Shown piece after piece: positions 1 through 8,165 of a DNA stretch of 64,000 nucleotides. The position numbers and the translations under genes were made by a program. The stretch spans positions 868,001 to 932,000 of the forward strand of contig NZ_FOOT01000001.1 of assembly GCF_900113285.1 (NCBI RefSeq), read 5' to 3'. Numbering within the stretch: the first letter of the stretch is position 1; every line of letters starts with the position of its first letter. The stretch comes from Pontibacter chinhatensis (GTDB taxonomy: Bacteria > Bacteroidota > Bacteroidia > Cytophagales > Hymenobacteraceae). Under the pieces are notes generated by a model. It worked only from the letters and a program-made list of their open reading frames with translations, did not search any database and was not told where the DNA came from.

Positions 1-476
1 CGCCTGTCCACCACGTTATGGGTCAGGATGCCGATGGCGCCGCCTTTCTGCTTGGAGTTGGAGTGGCTGAAGATGCGGTCGTTGGCTACACCCAGTTCCA
101 CCCCCTGCTCCACCAGCTCGCGTACTTGCTGCGGCAGGAAAAAGGTACCCGACCGCGCCTTGCCCAGCTGCTCTTTGTCCTGCACCACCACCCAGGCAAA
201 GGTGGCAAGCTCACCGCCAATCACTTCCACGCCACCCTCAATTCCAATCCACAGTTCCGCCTCAGGATGCACTTCCCTGGCATTGGCCACGCGGTTAAGC
301 GCACCATGCAGCGTCTCCTGCTCCGTCATGGGCTGGTCGGCTACGCCAGAGGGCACATTTACCGACTCAGGCATAAATTCAGCCTCCGGAAACATCCGCT
401 GCAGCCCATCCAGCGCCGCATTAATTTTAACCGGGTTTTTAGAGGCAATGATGACTTTATATGTTTTGTGTTCCAT
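1..476 (-). CDS. yjjX: Inosine/xanthosine triphosphatase, YjjX family (3' part cut by window edge)
   Basis: House-cleaning phosphatase of the YjjX (DUF84) family, which hydrolyses deaminated purine nucleotides (ITP, XTP) so they are not built into nucleic acid. Reading the minus strand from the ATG at 476-474 gives 158 open codons and then the window edge. Visible family blocks are an N-terminal ASKNPVKINAA (nucleotide-binding start, about residues 11-21), NRVANARE, WIGIEGGVE, FAWVVV and, near the cut end, QKGGAIGILT. The order and spacing match E. coli YjjX (about 170 residues), so only a short C-terminal piece is missing. It is transcribed divergently from the M1 aminopeptidase. The similarity judgement is from memory of the family, not a search. 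Confidence 0.85.
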   Translation of the reverse strand, partial: MEHKTYKVIIASKNPVKINAALDGLQRMFPEAEFMPESVNVPSGVADQPMTEQETLHGALNRVANAREVHPEAELWIGIEGGVEVIGGELATFAWVVVQDKEQLGKARSGTFFLPQQVRELVEQGVELGVANDRIFSHSNSKQKGGAIGILTHNVVDR

Positions 477-753
477 ATCAGTTTTAAAGTATAAGTTTTA
501 TGCTTGACGCGCCCCTAAGAGCTGCGCTCGCTAGCTCAAAACCTGCGTTTTGGCAATTCCAGAGGAGGGGAATTTATACTTTAGTTTATACTTCCTAATC
601 TTGAATTTGATGAACCCACCCCTAACCCCTCCAAGGAGGGGAATTCATACTTCTATAACTTTCTAACCTTCTAACTTTCTAACTCCTAAACTCTCTAAAT
701 CTCTAACTCCCAAACTCCCCAACTCTCCCTCTCTCTAAGTATATTTGAAAAGT
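477..753. repeat. Intergenic repeat stretch between yjjX and the aminopeptidase
   Basis: No gene is seen. The stretch holds a short hairpin-rich module near 513-560 (an imperfect copy of the module found at 17.9, 40.8 and 48.2 kb), a C-rich inverted module at 612-648 (accccta.../...aggggaat), and a pyrimidine-rich tract at 657-739 made of variants of CTAACTC/CTTTCTAAC. Reverse-complement versions of that tract lie at 33566-33605 and 52186-52290. Five copies of AAGTATR/YATACTT fall between 486 and 750. Confidence 0.6.
740..747 (+). promoter_or_regulatory. Putative -7 element TATATTTG, nearly leaderless
   Basis: TATATTTG fits the Bacteroidota -7 consensus TAnnTTTG. It ends only six bases before the ATG at 754, so the transcript would start at or very near the start codon. 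No TTTG is seen at the usual -33 distance, which lowers confidence. It overlaps the TTG at 745 and so argues against that TTG as the start codon. Confidence 0.4.
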
Positions 754-3345
754 ATGAAAAAGAGAAACAGAAACCTACTCCTAGCAAGTATAGCCCTGCT
801 CAGCGCTGGCACGCTGGCTTCCTGCAGCAAGCAACTGGCCACCACAGAAATCCTACCTGTGGAAACCGGCGTGTCTAAACAGCTAGCCGATTACCGCAAG
901 CAGGTGCTCAGCCACATCGCCTACGACATTGCGTTGCAGATTCCGCCCCAGAAACAGCAACCTATCCTTGGCTCTGAGACCATCACCTTCCGTCTCTCCG
1001 ACAACAGCCAGCCGCTGCAGCTTGACTTTAAGGAGCAGTCCGAGAAGCTCAAACAAGTATGGCTGAACGGCAAACAACTGGAGGCCAGGCTGGACAATGA
1101 GCACATCCTCCTGCCTGCCAGCGGGCTGAAAGTTGGGGAGAATGAAGTGAAACTGGAGTTCATCGCCGGGGATATGTCGCTCAACCGCAATGAGGAATAC
1201 CTGTATACCTTGCTGGTGCCCGACCGCGCCCGTACCGTGCTGCCTGTTTTCGACCAGCCCAACCTGAAGGCTACCTTTACCCTTCGCCTTACGTTGCCCA
1301 AAGACTGGAATGCACTGGCTAATGGCGCCTTAGTCGACTCCACCCTGGCTGAAAACAGCAAAAGCTATACATTCGCCACGTCGGACACCATTCCGACTTA
1401 CCTGTTCTCATTTGCAGCGGGCAAATTCAAGCACGTGCAGCGCGACATGAGTGGCACCGCCATGCACTTCTACCACCGCGAAACGGACGAGGCCAAAATC
1501 CGCGAAAGTATAAACCCCATCTTCCAGCTCCACAGCGACGCGCTCAAATTTATGGAGGCGTATACCCAAATCCCTTACCCTTTCCAGAAGTTTGATTTTG
1601 TGGCGATACCGGATTTCCAGTACGGCGGCATGGAGCACGTGGGCGCGATACAGTACAAAGCCTCTACCCTGTTCCTGGACGAAACAGCCACCAAAGACGA
1701 AAAAATCGCCCGCTCCAACCTCATCGCCCACGAAACGGCCCACATGTGGTTTGGCGACCTGGTGACAATGCAGTGGTTTAACGACGTGTGGATGAAGGAG
1801 GTGTTTGCCAATTTTATGGCCGACAAGGTGACGCAGGTGGCGCTGCAGAACACCAACTACGACATGAAGTTTTTGGTGGACCACTTCCCCGCCGCCTACA
1901 GCATCGACCGCACCACCGGGGCCAATCCCATCCGCCAGCCGCTTGATAACCTGCAGGATGCGGGCTCCCTTTACGGCAGCATCATCTACCACAAAGCCCC
2001 TATTATGATGCGCCAACTCGAGCGTCTGATGGGCGAGGAAGAACTGCGAAAAGGGCTGCAGGAATACCTTAAAGCTTACGCCTACCGCAACGCCACCTGG
2101 CCCGACCTGATTCAAATTCTCGATGCCCGAACGCCGGTAGACCTGGCGCAGTGGAACCAGGTATGGGTGAACGAGCCAGGTCGCCCGGTGTTTACGCATG
2201 AATTGAAAACCAGTAACGGCAAAATTGAGCAGTTGCGAGTATCACAGCGAGGCGAGGATGGCTCTGAGAGAGTATGGCCGCAGTATTTTGAAATTGCCTT
2301 GGTGTACTCTGACCGGCTGGAAGAAATGACCGTGGACATGACCAAGGCCGAAATAATAGTAGAGCAGGCTGTTGGCAAGGAAATACCGCAGTTTATACTT
2401 TTCAACTCCACGGGGCAGGGCTACGGTGTGTTTCCGGTGGAGGAGGCAATGCTGCAGCGGCTGTATACCTTGCAAGACCCGGTGCAGCGCGCCTCAGCCT
2501 ACATCAACCTGTACGAAAACATGCTCAACGGCCGCGGCCTGACACCGGCGCAGCTCCTCAGCTTCTATCAAATAGGCCTGACGCAGGAACAGGAGGAGCT
2601 CAACATTAAACTCATGACAGGTCAGTTGAGTGATATGTACTGGGTTTACCTCTCTCCAGCACAGCGCCAGCAGTTGGCGGCGCAGCTGGAGCAAAACGTT
2701 TGGCAGGCACTGCAGCAGCATCAGGCCCCGAACGTAAAGAAACTTCTCTTTAAAACCTACCAAAGTATAGCCCTTAGCAAGGAAGCACAGGACAAGCTAT
2801 ACCAGGTATGGCAAAAACAACAGCCGCCAGCAGGTGTAAAACTGAATGAAGACGATTATACGTCGCTGGCACTTGCCCTGGCCGTCAGAGATTATCCAAA
2901 TCAAACTATACTGCAGGAGCAGCTTACCCTCATCCAAAACCCGGACCGCAAAAAAAGGCTGGAGTTCATGATGCCGGCGCTCTCATCAGACGTGCAGGTG
3001 CGGGATGCCTTCTTCGCCTCTTTAAAGAACGCTGAAAACCGGGAGAAAGAGGCTTGGGTGGCCTCAGCCCTTGGGTACCTCCACCACCCGCTGCGCGCCC
3101 AAACCTCAGAGAAGTACCTGCCGCAAAGCCTGGAGCTACTGGCCGAGATTCAGCGTACGGGCGACATTTTCTTCCCTTTTAACTGGCTGCGCGCCACGTT
3201 CGGCTCTTACCAGACCACCACAGCCGCTCAGACAGTGCAGGATTTCCTGGAAGCAAACCCGAACTATAACCCAAAACTAAAAGCCAAAATCCTGCAGGCT
3301 TCTGATGATTTGTTCCGGGCAGAGAAGCTGGTGCAGCAGGAGTAG
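754..3345 (+). CDS. M1 family metallo-aminopeptidase, lipoprotein
   Basis: Zinc aminopeptidase of family M1 (aminopeptidase N/LTA4H type) that removes N-terminal residues from peptides, probably in the periplasm or at the outer membrane. The N-terminus MKKRNRNLLLAS...TLASC is a lipoprotein signal with a Cys lipobox. The exopeptidase motif appears as GGMEHVG near residue 291. The zinc site is HETAH (His326, His330) followed after 18 residues by Glu349 in KEVFANF, the complete HExxH-x18-E pattern. The length of 863 residues is normal for a multidomain M1 enzyme. ATG 754 is preferred over the in-frame TTG at 745 because the signal peptide begins cleanly there and a -7-like box overlaps the TTG. 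The ATG sits inside a copy of AAGTATG. It has no operon partner. Confidence 0.93.
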   Translation: MKKRNRNLLLASIALLSAGTLASCSKQLATTEILPVETGVSKQLADYRKQVLSHIAYDIALQIPPQKQQPILGSETITFRLSDNSQPLQLDFKEQSEKLKQVWLNGKQLEARLDNEHILLPASGLKVGENEVKLEFIAGDMSLNRNEEYLYTLLVPDRARTVLPVFDQPNLKATFTLRLTLPKDWNALANGALVDSTLAENSKSYTFATSDTIPTYLFSFAAGKFKHVQRDMSGTAMHFYHRETDEAKIRESINPIFQLHSDALKFMEAYTQIPYPFQKFDFVAIPDFQYGGMEHVGAIQYKASTLFLDETATKDEKIARSNLIAHETAHMWFGDLVTMQWFNDVWMKEVFANFMADKVTQVALQNTNYDMKFLVDHFPAAYSIDRTTGANPIRQPLDNLQDAGSLYGSIIYHKAPIMMRQLERLMGEEELRKGLQEYLKAYAYRNATWPDLIQILDARTPVDLAQWNQVWVNEPGRPVFTHELKTSNGKIEQLRVSQRGEDGSERVWPQYFEIALVYSDRLEEMTVDMTKAEIIVEQAVGKEIPQFILFNSTGQGYGVFPVEEAMLQRLYTLQDPVQRASAYINLYENMLNGRGLTPAQLLSFYQIGLTQEQEELNIKLMTGQLSDMYWVYLSPAQRQQLAAQLEQNVWQALQQHQAPNVKKLLFKTYQSIALSKEAQDKLYQVWQKQQPPAGVKLNEDDYTSLALALAVRDYPNQTILQEQLTLIQNPDRKKRLEFMMPALSSDVQVRDAFFASLKNAENREKEAWVASALGYLHHPLRAQTSEKYLPQSLELLAEIQRTGDIFFPFNWLRATFGSYQTTTAAQTVQDFLEANPNYNPKLKAKILQASDDLFRAEKLVQQE

Positions 3346-3741
3346 AGGCTTTGATGAGGCTAGTTTTCAACAGGTGCAAGTATAGTTAGAAGTATAAAAA
3401 CCTCGCTCGCTTCCGGCGAGTGTGCGCTTTAAGGTGACGTCCCTCCACCTCACGCACAAGTAGTGTTTGACAACAAGTATAAAGTATAGCCAGAAGTATA
3501 AAACTCAAGTTGCGATTTAAGTTGGCCGAAAGGTATAAACCCACCCCCGCCCCTCCTCGGAGGGGCGGGGGTGGGTTTATCGCAACTGGGGTTATAAACT
3601 ATAACCTGAGGCGGCCGGAGGCCATGAGATAGCGCACACTCGCCGCAGGAGAGCGAGGGCAATAGTCACCCAGGCGTAAATTCTAACTAGGGTTTCAAGC
3701 CCCTCAAACGTTTAGACGCTCCAAGTACCCTTAAAAAAGAA
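3346..3741. repeat. Nested palindromic element between the aminopeptidase and pdhC
   Basis: No gene is seen. The outer arms at about 3403-3429 and 3632-3658 are imperfect inverted repeats (about 22 of 27 match, containing GGCGAGTGTGCGCT). Inside lies a perfect 22-bp stem at 3535-3556/3559-3580 with a 2-base loop. AGTTGCGAT/ATCGCAACT flanks that core. Five AAGTATR copies lie between 3378 and 3502, partly as tandem AAGTATAAAGTATAG. It could be a MITE-like or REP-type element. No target duplication was identified. Confidence 0.65.
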
Positions 3742-3767
3742 AAGCCCTTCCGTTTCTGGAAGGGCTT
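3742..3767. terminator. Bidirectional rho-independent terminator
   Basis: A perfect 10-bp stem, AAGCCCTTCC / GGAAGGGCTT, has a 6-base loop. It is followed by TTTT on the plus strand and, read on the minus strand, by TTCTTTTTT. It lies just past the 3' end of pdhC on the minus strand. Confidence 0.85.
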
Positions 3768-3791
3768 TTTTATACCTTATACTTCGTGTGG

Positions 3792-5495
3792 TTACACCAG
3801 GATTCTCACCGGGTTTTCCAGCAGGTTCTTGAAGGTCTGCAGGAAGGCAGAACCAACAGCGCCGTCCACTACGCGGTGGTCGCAAGACAGGGTCACTTTC
3901 ATCACGTTGCCGATTTGAATGTTGCCGTTCTTCACCACTGGCGTCTGCTTGATAGCGCCTACTGCCATGATGCACGCATCTGGTGGGTTGATGATGGCCG
4001 TAAACTCCTCGATGCCGAACATGCCTAGGTTAGAGATGGTAAACGTGTTGCCTTCCCAGTCAGATGGCTGCAGTTTCTTGCTCTTAGCCTTGCCGCCCAG
4101 GTCTTTTACTTCCGCCGCAATAGCTGAAAGCGACTTGTAATCGGCGTTGCGCACCACAGGTACCAGCAGGCCTTCTTCTACCGCCACAGCCACACCAATG
4201 TTGATGTGCTTGTTGTAACGGATCTTATCGCCCAGCCAGGAAGAGTTCACCGCTGGGTGTTGACGCAGCGCCGCAGCAGCGGCCTTGATCACCAGGTCGT
4301 TGAAGGATACCTTTACCGGAGATACCTCGTTGATGCTGGCGCGGGCCTCCATGGCCTTGTCCATATCAATTTCCATGGTCAGGTAGAAGTGCGGTGCAGA
4401 GAACTTGCTCTCCGCCAGACGACGGGCAATTACCTTGCGCATCTGCGACACGTTCACTTCTTCGTATGCCTCGGCCGGAGCGCCCGGGATAGCAGCCGGA
4501 GCTGGAGCCGCTGGCTTCGCCTGAGGTGCAGCAGCCTGTTGTGGTGCGGCAGATGGCGAGAAGTTCTCCACGTCGCGCAGCACGATACGGCCGCCTTCGC
4601 CAGAACCTTTGATTTGCGCCAGGTTGTAGCCTTTCTCTTTCGCTACGCGCTTGGCCAGCGGAGAAGCTTTCACACGGCCGTTGTCAGAGGCAACTTCCTG
4701 CACTTCCGCGCCTTGTGCCGGCACTGTTGTTCCCGTTGCTTTCTCTGAGGTAGTGGCTTCCACGCTTGCCTGAATAGCCTCATCCGTTTGAGCGTTCTCC
4801 TCACGCTCCTGTTTGCCGGAAGTGGAAGAAGCGCCGCTCAGCAGGGCTTTGTAATCAGCGCCTTCCTCGCCAATAATCGCAATGATGGCATCGATTGGAA
4901 CAGCGTCGCCTTCGTTAACGCCAATGTATAGCAGGGTTCCGTCCTCATACGACTCCAGCTCCATGGTAGCCTTGTCGGTCTCCACTTCCGCCAGCACGTC
5001 GCCGGACTTCACTTTATCGCCTTGTTTTTTGAGCCAGCTCACCAGTACCCCCTCGGTCATGGTGTCGCTCATTTTTGGCATCCGGATAACAGAAGCCTTG
5101 ATGTTGCTCGTATCGACAGCTTTCGCAGGGGCCTCCTCTTTAGCCGCAGCAGGCTTGGCTTCGGGTTTCGGCTCTTCCTTCGCCTCCGGCTTCGCTTCTT
5201 TGGCAGCCGGGGCGCCTCCGCCCTTCACCTCGTTCAGCAGGCCGGAGATATCCTCCCCTTCCTTGCCAATGATGGCGATCACGGCGTCAATCGGAACAGC
5301 GTCCCCTTTTTTGGGTCCGATGTACAGCAGTGTACCGTCCTCATAGGATTCCAGCTCCATAGTAGCTTTATCGGTCTCCACTTCAGCCAGGATATCGCCG
5401 GAGCTCACCTTATCGCCTTCTTTCTTCAGCCAAGATGCAATCACCCCCTCAGTCATCGTGTCGCTCATCTTGGGCATTCTTATAACTTCAGCCAT
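3792..5495 (-). CDS. pdhC: Pyruvate dehydrogenase complex E2, dihydrolipoamide acetyltransferase
   Basis: E2 core of pyruvate dehydrogenase. It moves the acetyl group from the E1 enzyme via lipoyl arms to CoA, giving acetyl-CoA in the cytoplasm. Two nearly identical lipoyl domains are visible at residues 1-80 and about 136-212, each with ETDKATMELES carrying the lipoyl lysine (Lys43, Lys175). They are joined by Ala/Pro/Lys/Glu-rich swinging linkers. A peripheral-subunit-binding domain follows (VKASPLAKRVAKEKG, about 275-310), then a Pro/Ala linker and the catalytic domain ending in DHRVVDG (His540, Asp544). The 567-residue length fits a two-lipoyl E2. E1 and E3 genes are not adjacent. The gene contains no copy of the AAGTATR word, unlike most genes here. 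A good promoter lies upstream. Confidence 0.96.
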   Translation of the reverse strand: MAEVIRMPKMSDTMTEGVIASWLKKEGDKVSSGDILAEVETDKATMELESYEDGTLLYIGPKKGDAVPIDAVIAIIGKEGEDISGLLNEVKGGGAPAAKEAKPEAKEEPKPEAKPAAAKEEAPAKAVDTSNIKASVIRMPKMSDTMTEGVLVSWLKKQGDKVKSGDVLAEVETDKATMELESYEDGTLLYIGVNEGDAVPIDAIIAIIGEEGADYKALLSGASSTSGKQEREENAQTDEAIQASVEATTSEKATGTTVPAQGAEVQEVASDNGRVKASPLAKRVAKEKGYNLAQIKGSGEGGRIVLRDVENFSPSAAPQQAAAPQAKPAAPAPAAIPGAPAEAYEEVNVSQMRKVIARRLAESKFSAPHFYLTMEIDMDKAMEARASINEVSPVKVSFNDLVIKAAAAALRQHPAVNSSWLGDKIRYNKHINIGVAVAVEEGLLVPVVRNADYKSLSAIAAEVKDLGGKAKSKKLQPSDWEGNTFTISNLGMFGIEEFTAIINPPDACIMAVGAIKQTPVVKNGNIQIGNVMKVTLSCDHRVVDGAVGSAFLQTFKNLLENPVRILV

Positions 5496-5542
5496 AAATT
5501 TCGTGTTGTTTTATTCGCCCAATAGGTCTTGTATTATCCGCC

Positions 5543-5573
5543 CAAAATTAGATTTAAAAATATTCTATTCAAA
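5543..5573 (-). promoter_or_regulatory. pdhC promoter, Bacteroidota type
   Basis: Read on the minus strand, TTTG (5573-5570), exactly 19 bases, then TAATTTTG (5550-5543). This is a full match to the -33 TTTG / -7 TAnnTTTG consensus at the standard spacing. It lies 48 bases upstream of the pdhC ATG. Confidence 0.75.
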
Positions 5574-5701
5574 CTATGTTCGTACACAAAAGATAGCAAC
5601 CCGCTAACAAAGGCCGCGGCAACCCCATTTTGTGTCCGCCTGAATCGAAACAGCAAGATACGTAATCAAGCTCAATTTCTAAAATTCAGGAAACTGCTGC
5701 C

Positions 5702-6328
5702 TCAGCTTTGCCCCGGCGCCTGCAGGTGTGCCACGTCGCAGTACTTCCTCACAGAGAACATGCTGCCGGTAAAGTCGAGCTGGTAAAGGCACAGGTTGCG
5801 GTGCTCGAACTCATCCATGCACCGCAGCGGGTACCGCAGCAGTTGGCACAGCAAGATACGCATGGCGCGCCCGTGCATGCAAATCAGGATGGTTTCCTCC
5901 TCGGGCCGGCTCAGCATCAAATCCACAAAGGGTTTTTGCCGCTCGTACACCAGCTCCGGGCTCTCCCCACCCTCAATGCACACGGCGGTATTGCCCTCGC
6001 ACCAGGTTTGCAGGATGCTGTGATAGTAGGCGTCTTCTTCCGGGGTGATGCGCGTGCCCTCGCGGGTGCCCCAGTTAATCTCGTTCAGGCCGGCGTGCCG
6101 CTCGTGCGGGATGCCCAAATCAATGAATTTCTGAACGGATTGTATGCTGCGCTGCAGCGTGGAAGTATAAATCTTATCGAAGGGTATGTCCTTATACTTC
6201 TCGAAAAACAGGTCCGCCTGCCGCTGCCCCTCAGCATTCAATACGGAGTCCACGCCGCTTCCCTGTACAATGCTCTTGAGATTGAAGTCGGTTTGCCCGT
6301 GGCGGATGAGGTATATCTTCTTAATCAA
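5702..6328 (-). CDS. Histidine phosphatase family protein (phosphoglycerate-mutase-like)
   Basis: Member of the histidine phosphatase superfamily (GpmB/CobC/PhoE-like), a cytoplasmic phosphohydrolase whose substrate cannot be told from sequence. The phosphorylated histidine is in LIRHGQT (Arg9, His10, Gly11). The second conserved arginine is in STLQRSIQS, the acid/base Glu in the GLNEINWG region, and the second histidine in ICMHGRAMR near residue 150. The length of 208 residues is typical. It is transcribed divergently from the thioesterase gene, with 56 bases between the two starts. Confidence 0.85.
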   Translation of the reverse strand: MIKKIYLIRHGQTDFNLKSIVQGSGVDSVLNAEGQRQADLFFEKYKDIPFDKIYTSTLQRSIQSVQKFIDLGIPHERHAGLNEINWGTREGTRITPEEDAYYHSILQTWCEGNTAVCIEGGESPELVYERQKPFVDLMLSRPEEETILICMHGRAMRILLCQLLRYPLRCMDEFEHRNLCLYQLDFTGSMFSVRKYCDVAHLQAPGQS

Positions 6329-6384
6329 AATTATTCTACTTTTGCCTACTTACTAAATCAGCGCGAATTTAGGCATCGCAGCTT

Positions 6385-6804
6385 ATGGATAAAAATACAG
6401 ATACGGTAGAGCGGGTAAAAGAGTGGTGCAAAAACACCATGATAGAGCACCTGGGCATCGAGATTACGGAGGTGGGCGACGACTTTTTGTGTGCCAGAAT
6501 GCCTGTGGATCAGCGCACCCACCAGCCCATGGGCCTGCTGCACGGCGGAGCCTCGGTGGTGCTGGCCGAGTCGCTGGCCAGCATGGGAGCAGCCCTGAAG
6601 GTGGATTTAACAAAAAAGGCCTGCGTGGGTTTAGAGATAAACGCCAACCACCTGCGCAGCGCCCGCGAGGGCTGGGTGTATGGCAAAGCCACCCCAATTC
6701 ATGTGGGGCGCAGCACCCAGGTATGGGAAACGAAAGTTACCAACGAGGCGGGCGAATTGGTTTGCATCAGCCGCATGACGGTGGCAGTGATAGACAAAAA
6801 ATAA
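6385..6804 (+). CDS. menI: Hotdog-fold thioesterase, probable 1,4-dihydroxy-2-naphthoyl-CoA hydrolase
   Basis: PaaI/YdiI-type hotdog thioesterase of 139 residues. The family signature PMGLLHGGASVVLAESLAS is present, with His53 in LLHGG and a probable catalytic Glu62 in LAES, as in E. coli YdiI. Enzymes of this type cleave 1,4-dihydroxy-2-naphthoyl-CoA in menaquinone synthesis. The assignment to that step rests on position: menF starts 28 bases downstream, followed by menD. A general acyl-CoA thioesterase role cannot be excluded. It is probably the first gene of the menaquinone operon; TACTTTTG at 6337-6344 is a possible -7 box. Confidence 0.75.
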   Translation: MDKNTDTVERVKEWCKNTMIEHLGIEITEVGDDFLCARMPVDQRTHQPMGLLHGGASVVLAESLASMGAALKVDLTKKACVGLEINANHLRSAREGWVYGKATPIHVGRSTQVWETKVTNEAGELVCISRMTVAVIDKK

Positions 6805-6832
6805 AATAGCGGCCATACTGGCCGGAGGAGAT

Positions 6833-8023
6833 ATGATGATGGGTGAACAAGCCCGAGACTTTACGTTAGAGCAGTTTTTTCAGGCGGCCATTGCCGGGCA
6901 AAAGGCAGTGGCCGTCTGGCGATTACCGAATACCCCCCACCTACAGGCCTGTGTGCAGTTGGGGCAACACTTTACTACCGGGCAACCACAGCTGGAAACC
7001 AGCCCCTTTGGTTTCTTCTTCTGCCCCTTCCAGGTTACCAAAGAGGAACCTAATCTTTTTATAAAGGCCGATTTATACTTTGATGGTGAGCGTGTGACCA
7101 GTGCCCCGGAGGTACCGCAGCAGCCGCTTCAGGCTTTCTATACTTTGTTGGATACTCCCCAACGTATAAATGCCTGGCATACGCCTGCCAGCGCGCAGCG
7201 CCACGCCTTCCAGACCGAGGAGGGCTTTGTGGGGGCTGTGCACCAGGCAGTGGAAGCGATACAGGCCGGGCAGATGGAAAAGGTGGTTTTGTCCCGAACG
7301 GACCAGGAAACCTTGCCTGACGGATTCTCTCCGGTAGCTGCCTTCCGGGCGATGACCGAGAAATACCCCAGGGCCTTTGTGTCGCTGGTGTCGGTGCCGG
7401 GCGTGGGTACGTGGATGGGCGCCACACCGGAGATACTGGTAAGTATAGACGAGCAGCAGGTGTTCCATACCATGGCGCTGGCCGGTACGCAACCCGCCGT
7501 GGAAAACGTGGCCGATGCCATCTGGCGGCAGAAGGAGATTGAGGAGCAGGCAATGGTGGAGCGCTACGTGCTGAGCTGCTTTAAGAAGCTGCGCCTGCGC
7601 GAGTATACCGAAGTAGGTCCCAGAACGATAATTGCCGGAGGGCTGATGCACCTGCGCACAGACTTTAAGGTAAACCTGCGGGAGGTGCATTTCCCTACCC
7701 TGGGCACCGACATGCTGGAGCTGCTGCATCCCACTTCTGCCATTTGTGGCCTACCCAAAGCTCCGGCCCTGCAGTTTATACTTGATCACGAAGGCTATAA
7801 CCGTAGTTATTATAGTGGCTTTTTGGGCCCGGTCAACAGCCCTGCTGGCTCACACCTGTACGTGAACCTGCGCTGCATGCAGCTGCTGGCTCAGGAGGCC
7901 ATCCTCTACGCCGGCGCCGGCGTCACCGAAGGCTCCGTCGCACAGAAAGAGTGGATTGAAACACAGCACAAAATGCAAACGATGCGGCAAGTACTTATTA
8001 ATTTTGAAGGAGTGGATGAGTGA
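6833..8023 (+). CDS. menF: Isochorismate synthase
   Basis: Converts chorismate to isochorismate, the first committed step of menaquinone synthesis. The chorismate-binding domain fills the C-terminal two thirds: VVLSRT, TWMGATPEILV, TMALAGT, VGPRTI, ELLHPTSAICGLPK, YNRSYYSGFLGPV and LYAGAGVTEGS. The ELLHPT...GLPK block and the final GAGVTEGS are typical of MenF/EntC enzymes. Length is 396 residues. The ATG at 6833 is preceded by GGAGGAG (6824-6830), a Shine-Dalgarno-like sequence that is unusual in this window. It lies between the thioesterase gene and menD. Confidence 0.92.
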   Translation: MMMGEQARDFTLEQFFQAAIAGQKAVAVWRLPNTPHLQACVQLGQHFTTGQPQLETSPFGFFFCPFQVTKEEPNLFIKADLYFDGERVTSAPEVPQQPLQAFYTLLDTPQRINAWHTPASAQRHAFQTEEGFVGAVHQAVEAIQAGQMEKVVLSRTDQETLPDGFSPVAAFRAMTEKYPRAFVSLVSVPGVGTWMGATPEILVSIDEQQVFHTMALAGTQPAVENVADAIWRQKEIEEQAMVERYVLSCFKKLRLREYTEVGPRTIIAGGLMHLRTDFKVNLREVHFPTLGTDMLELLHPTSAICGLPKAPALQFILDHEGYNRSYYSGFLGPVNSPAGSHLYVNLRCMQLLAQEAILYAGAGVTEGSVAQKEWIETQHKMQTMRQVLINFEGVDE

Positions 8024-8165
8024 TTGAGTGAATGACTTTGACATGGCAAAAAGTATGTTTGCATTCGTCTTCAGATGCACCTGAAAACATCTATGTTTTC
8101 CATTCATTCAACATAAAAAGTATAACCTTTCAACATTCACTCGCTCATTCACTAATTCACTCATT
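8014..8165. repeat. menF-menD spacer with inverted repeats
   Basis: ATGAGTGATTGAGTGAATGA at the 3' end of menF and a near-complementary copy just before the menD start (TCATTCACTAATTCACTCAT) could pair over 17 of 20 positions. Inside, 8083-8100 is a perfect 8-bp palindrome (GAAAACAT/ATGTTTTC). Two AAGTATR copies are present. This could be an intra-operon mRNA hairpin. Confidence 0.5.

Noticed and set aside
18..507. Two plus-strand frames at the window start
   Set aside because: They are antisense to yjjX, whose minus-strand translation shows the full family pattern.
1408..2199. 263-codon minus-strand frame inside the aminopeptidase gene
   Set aside because: It is antisense to the HETAH region of a clear M1 gene; His/Val-rich translation is typical of a shadow.
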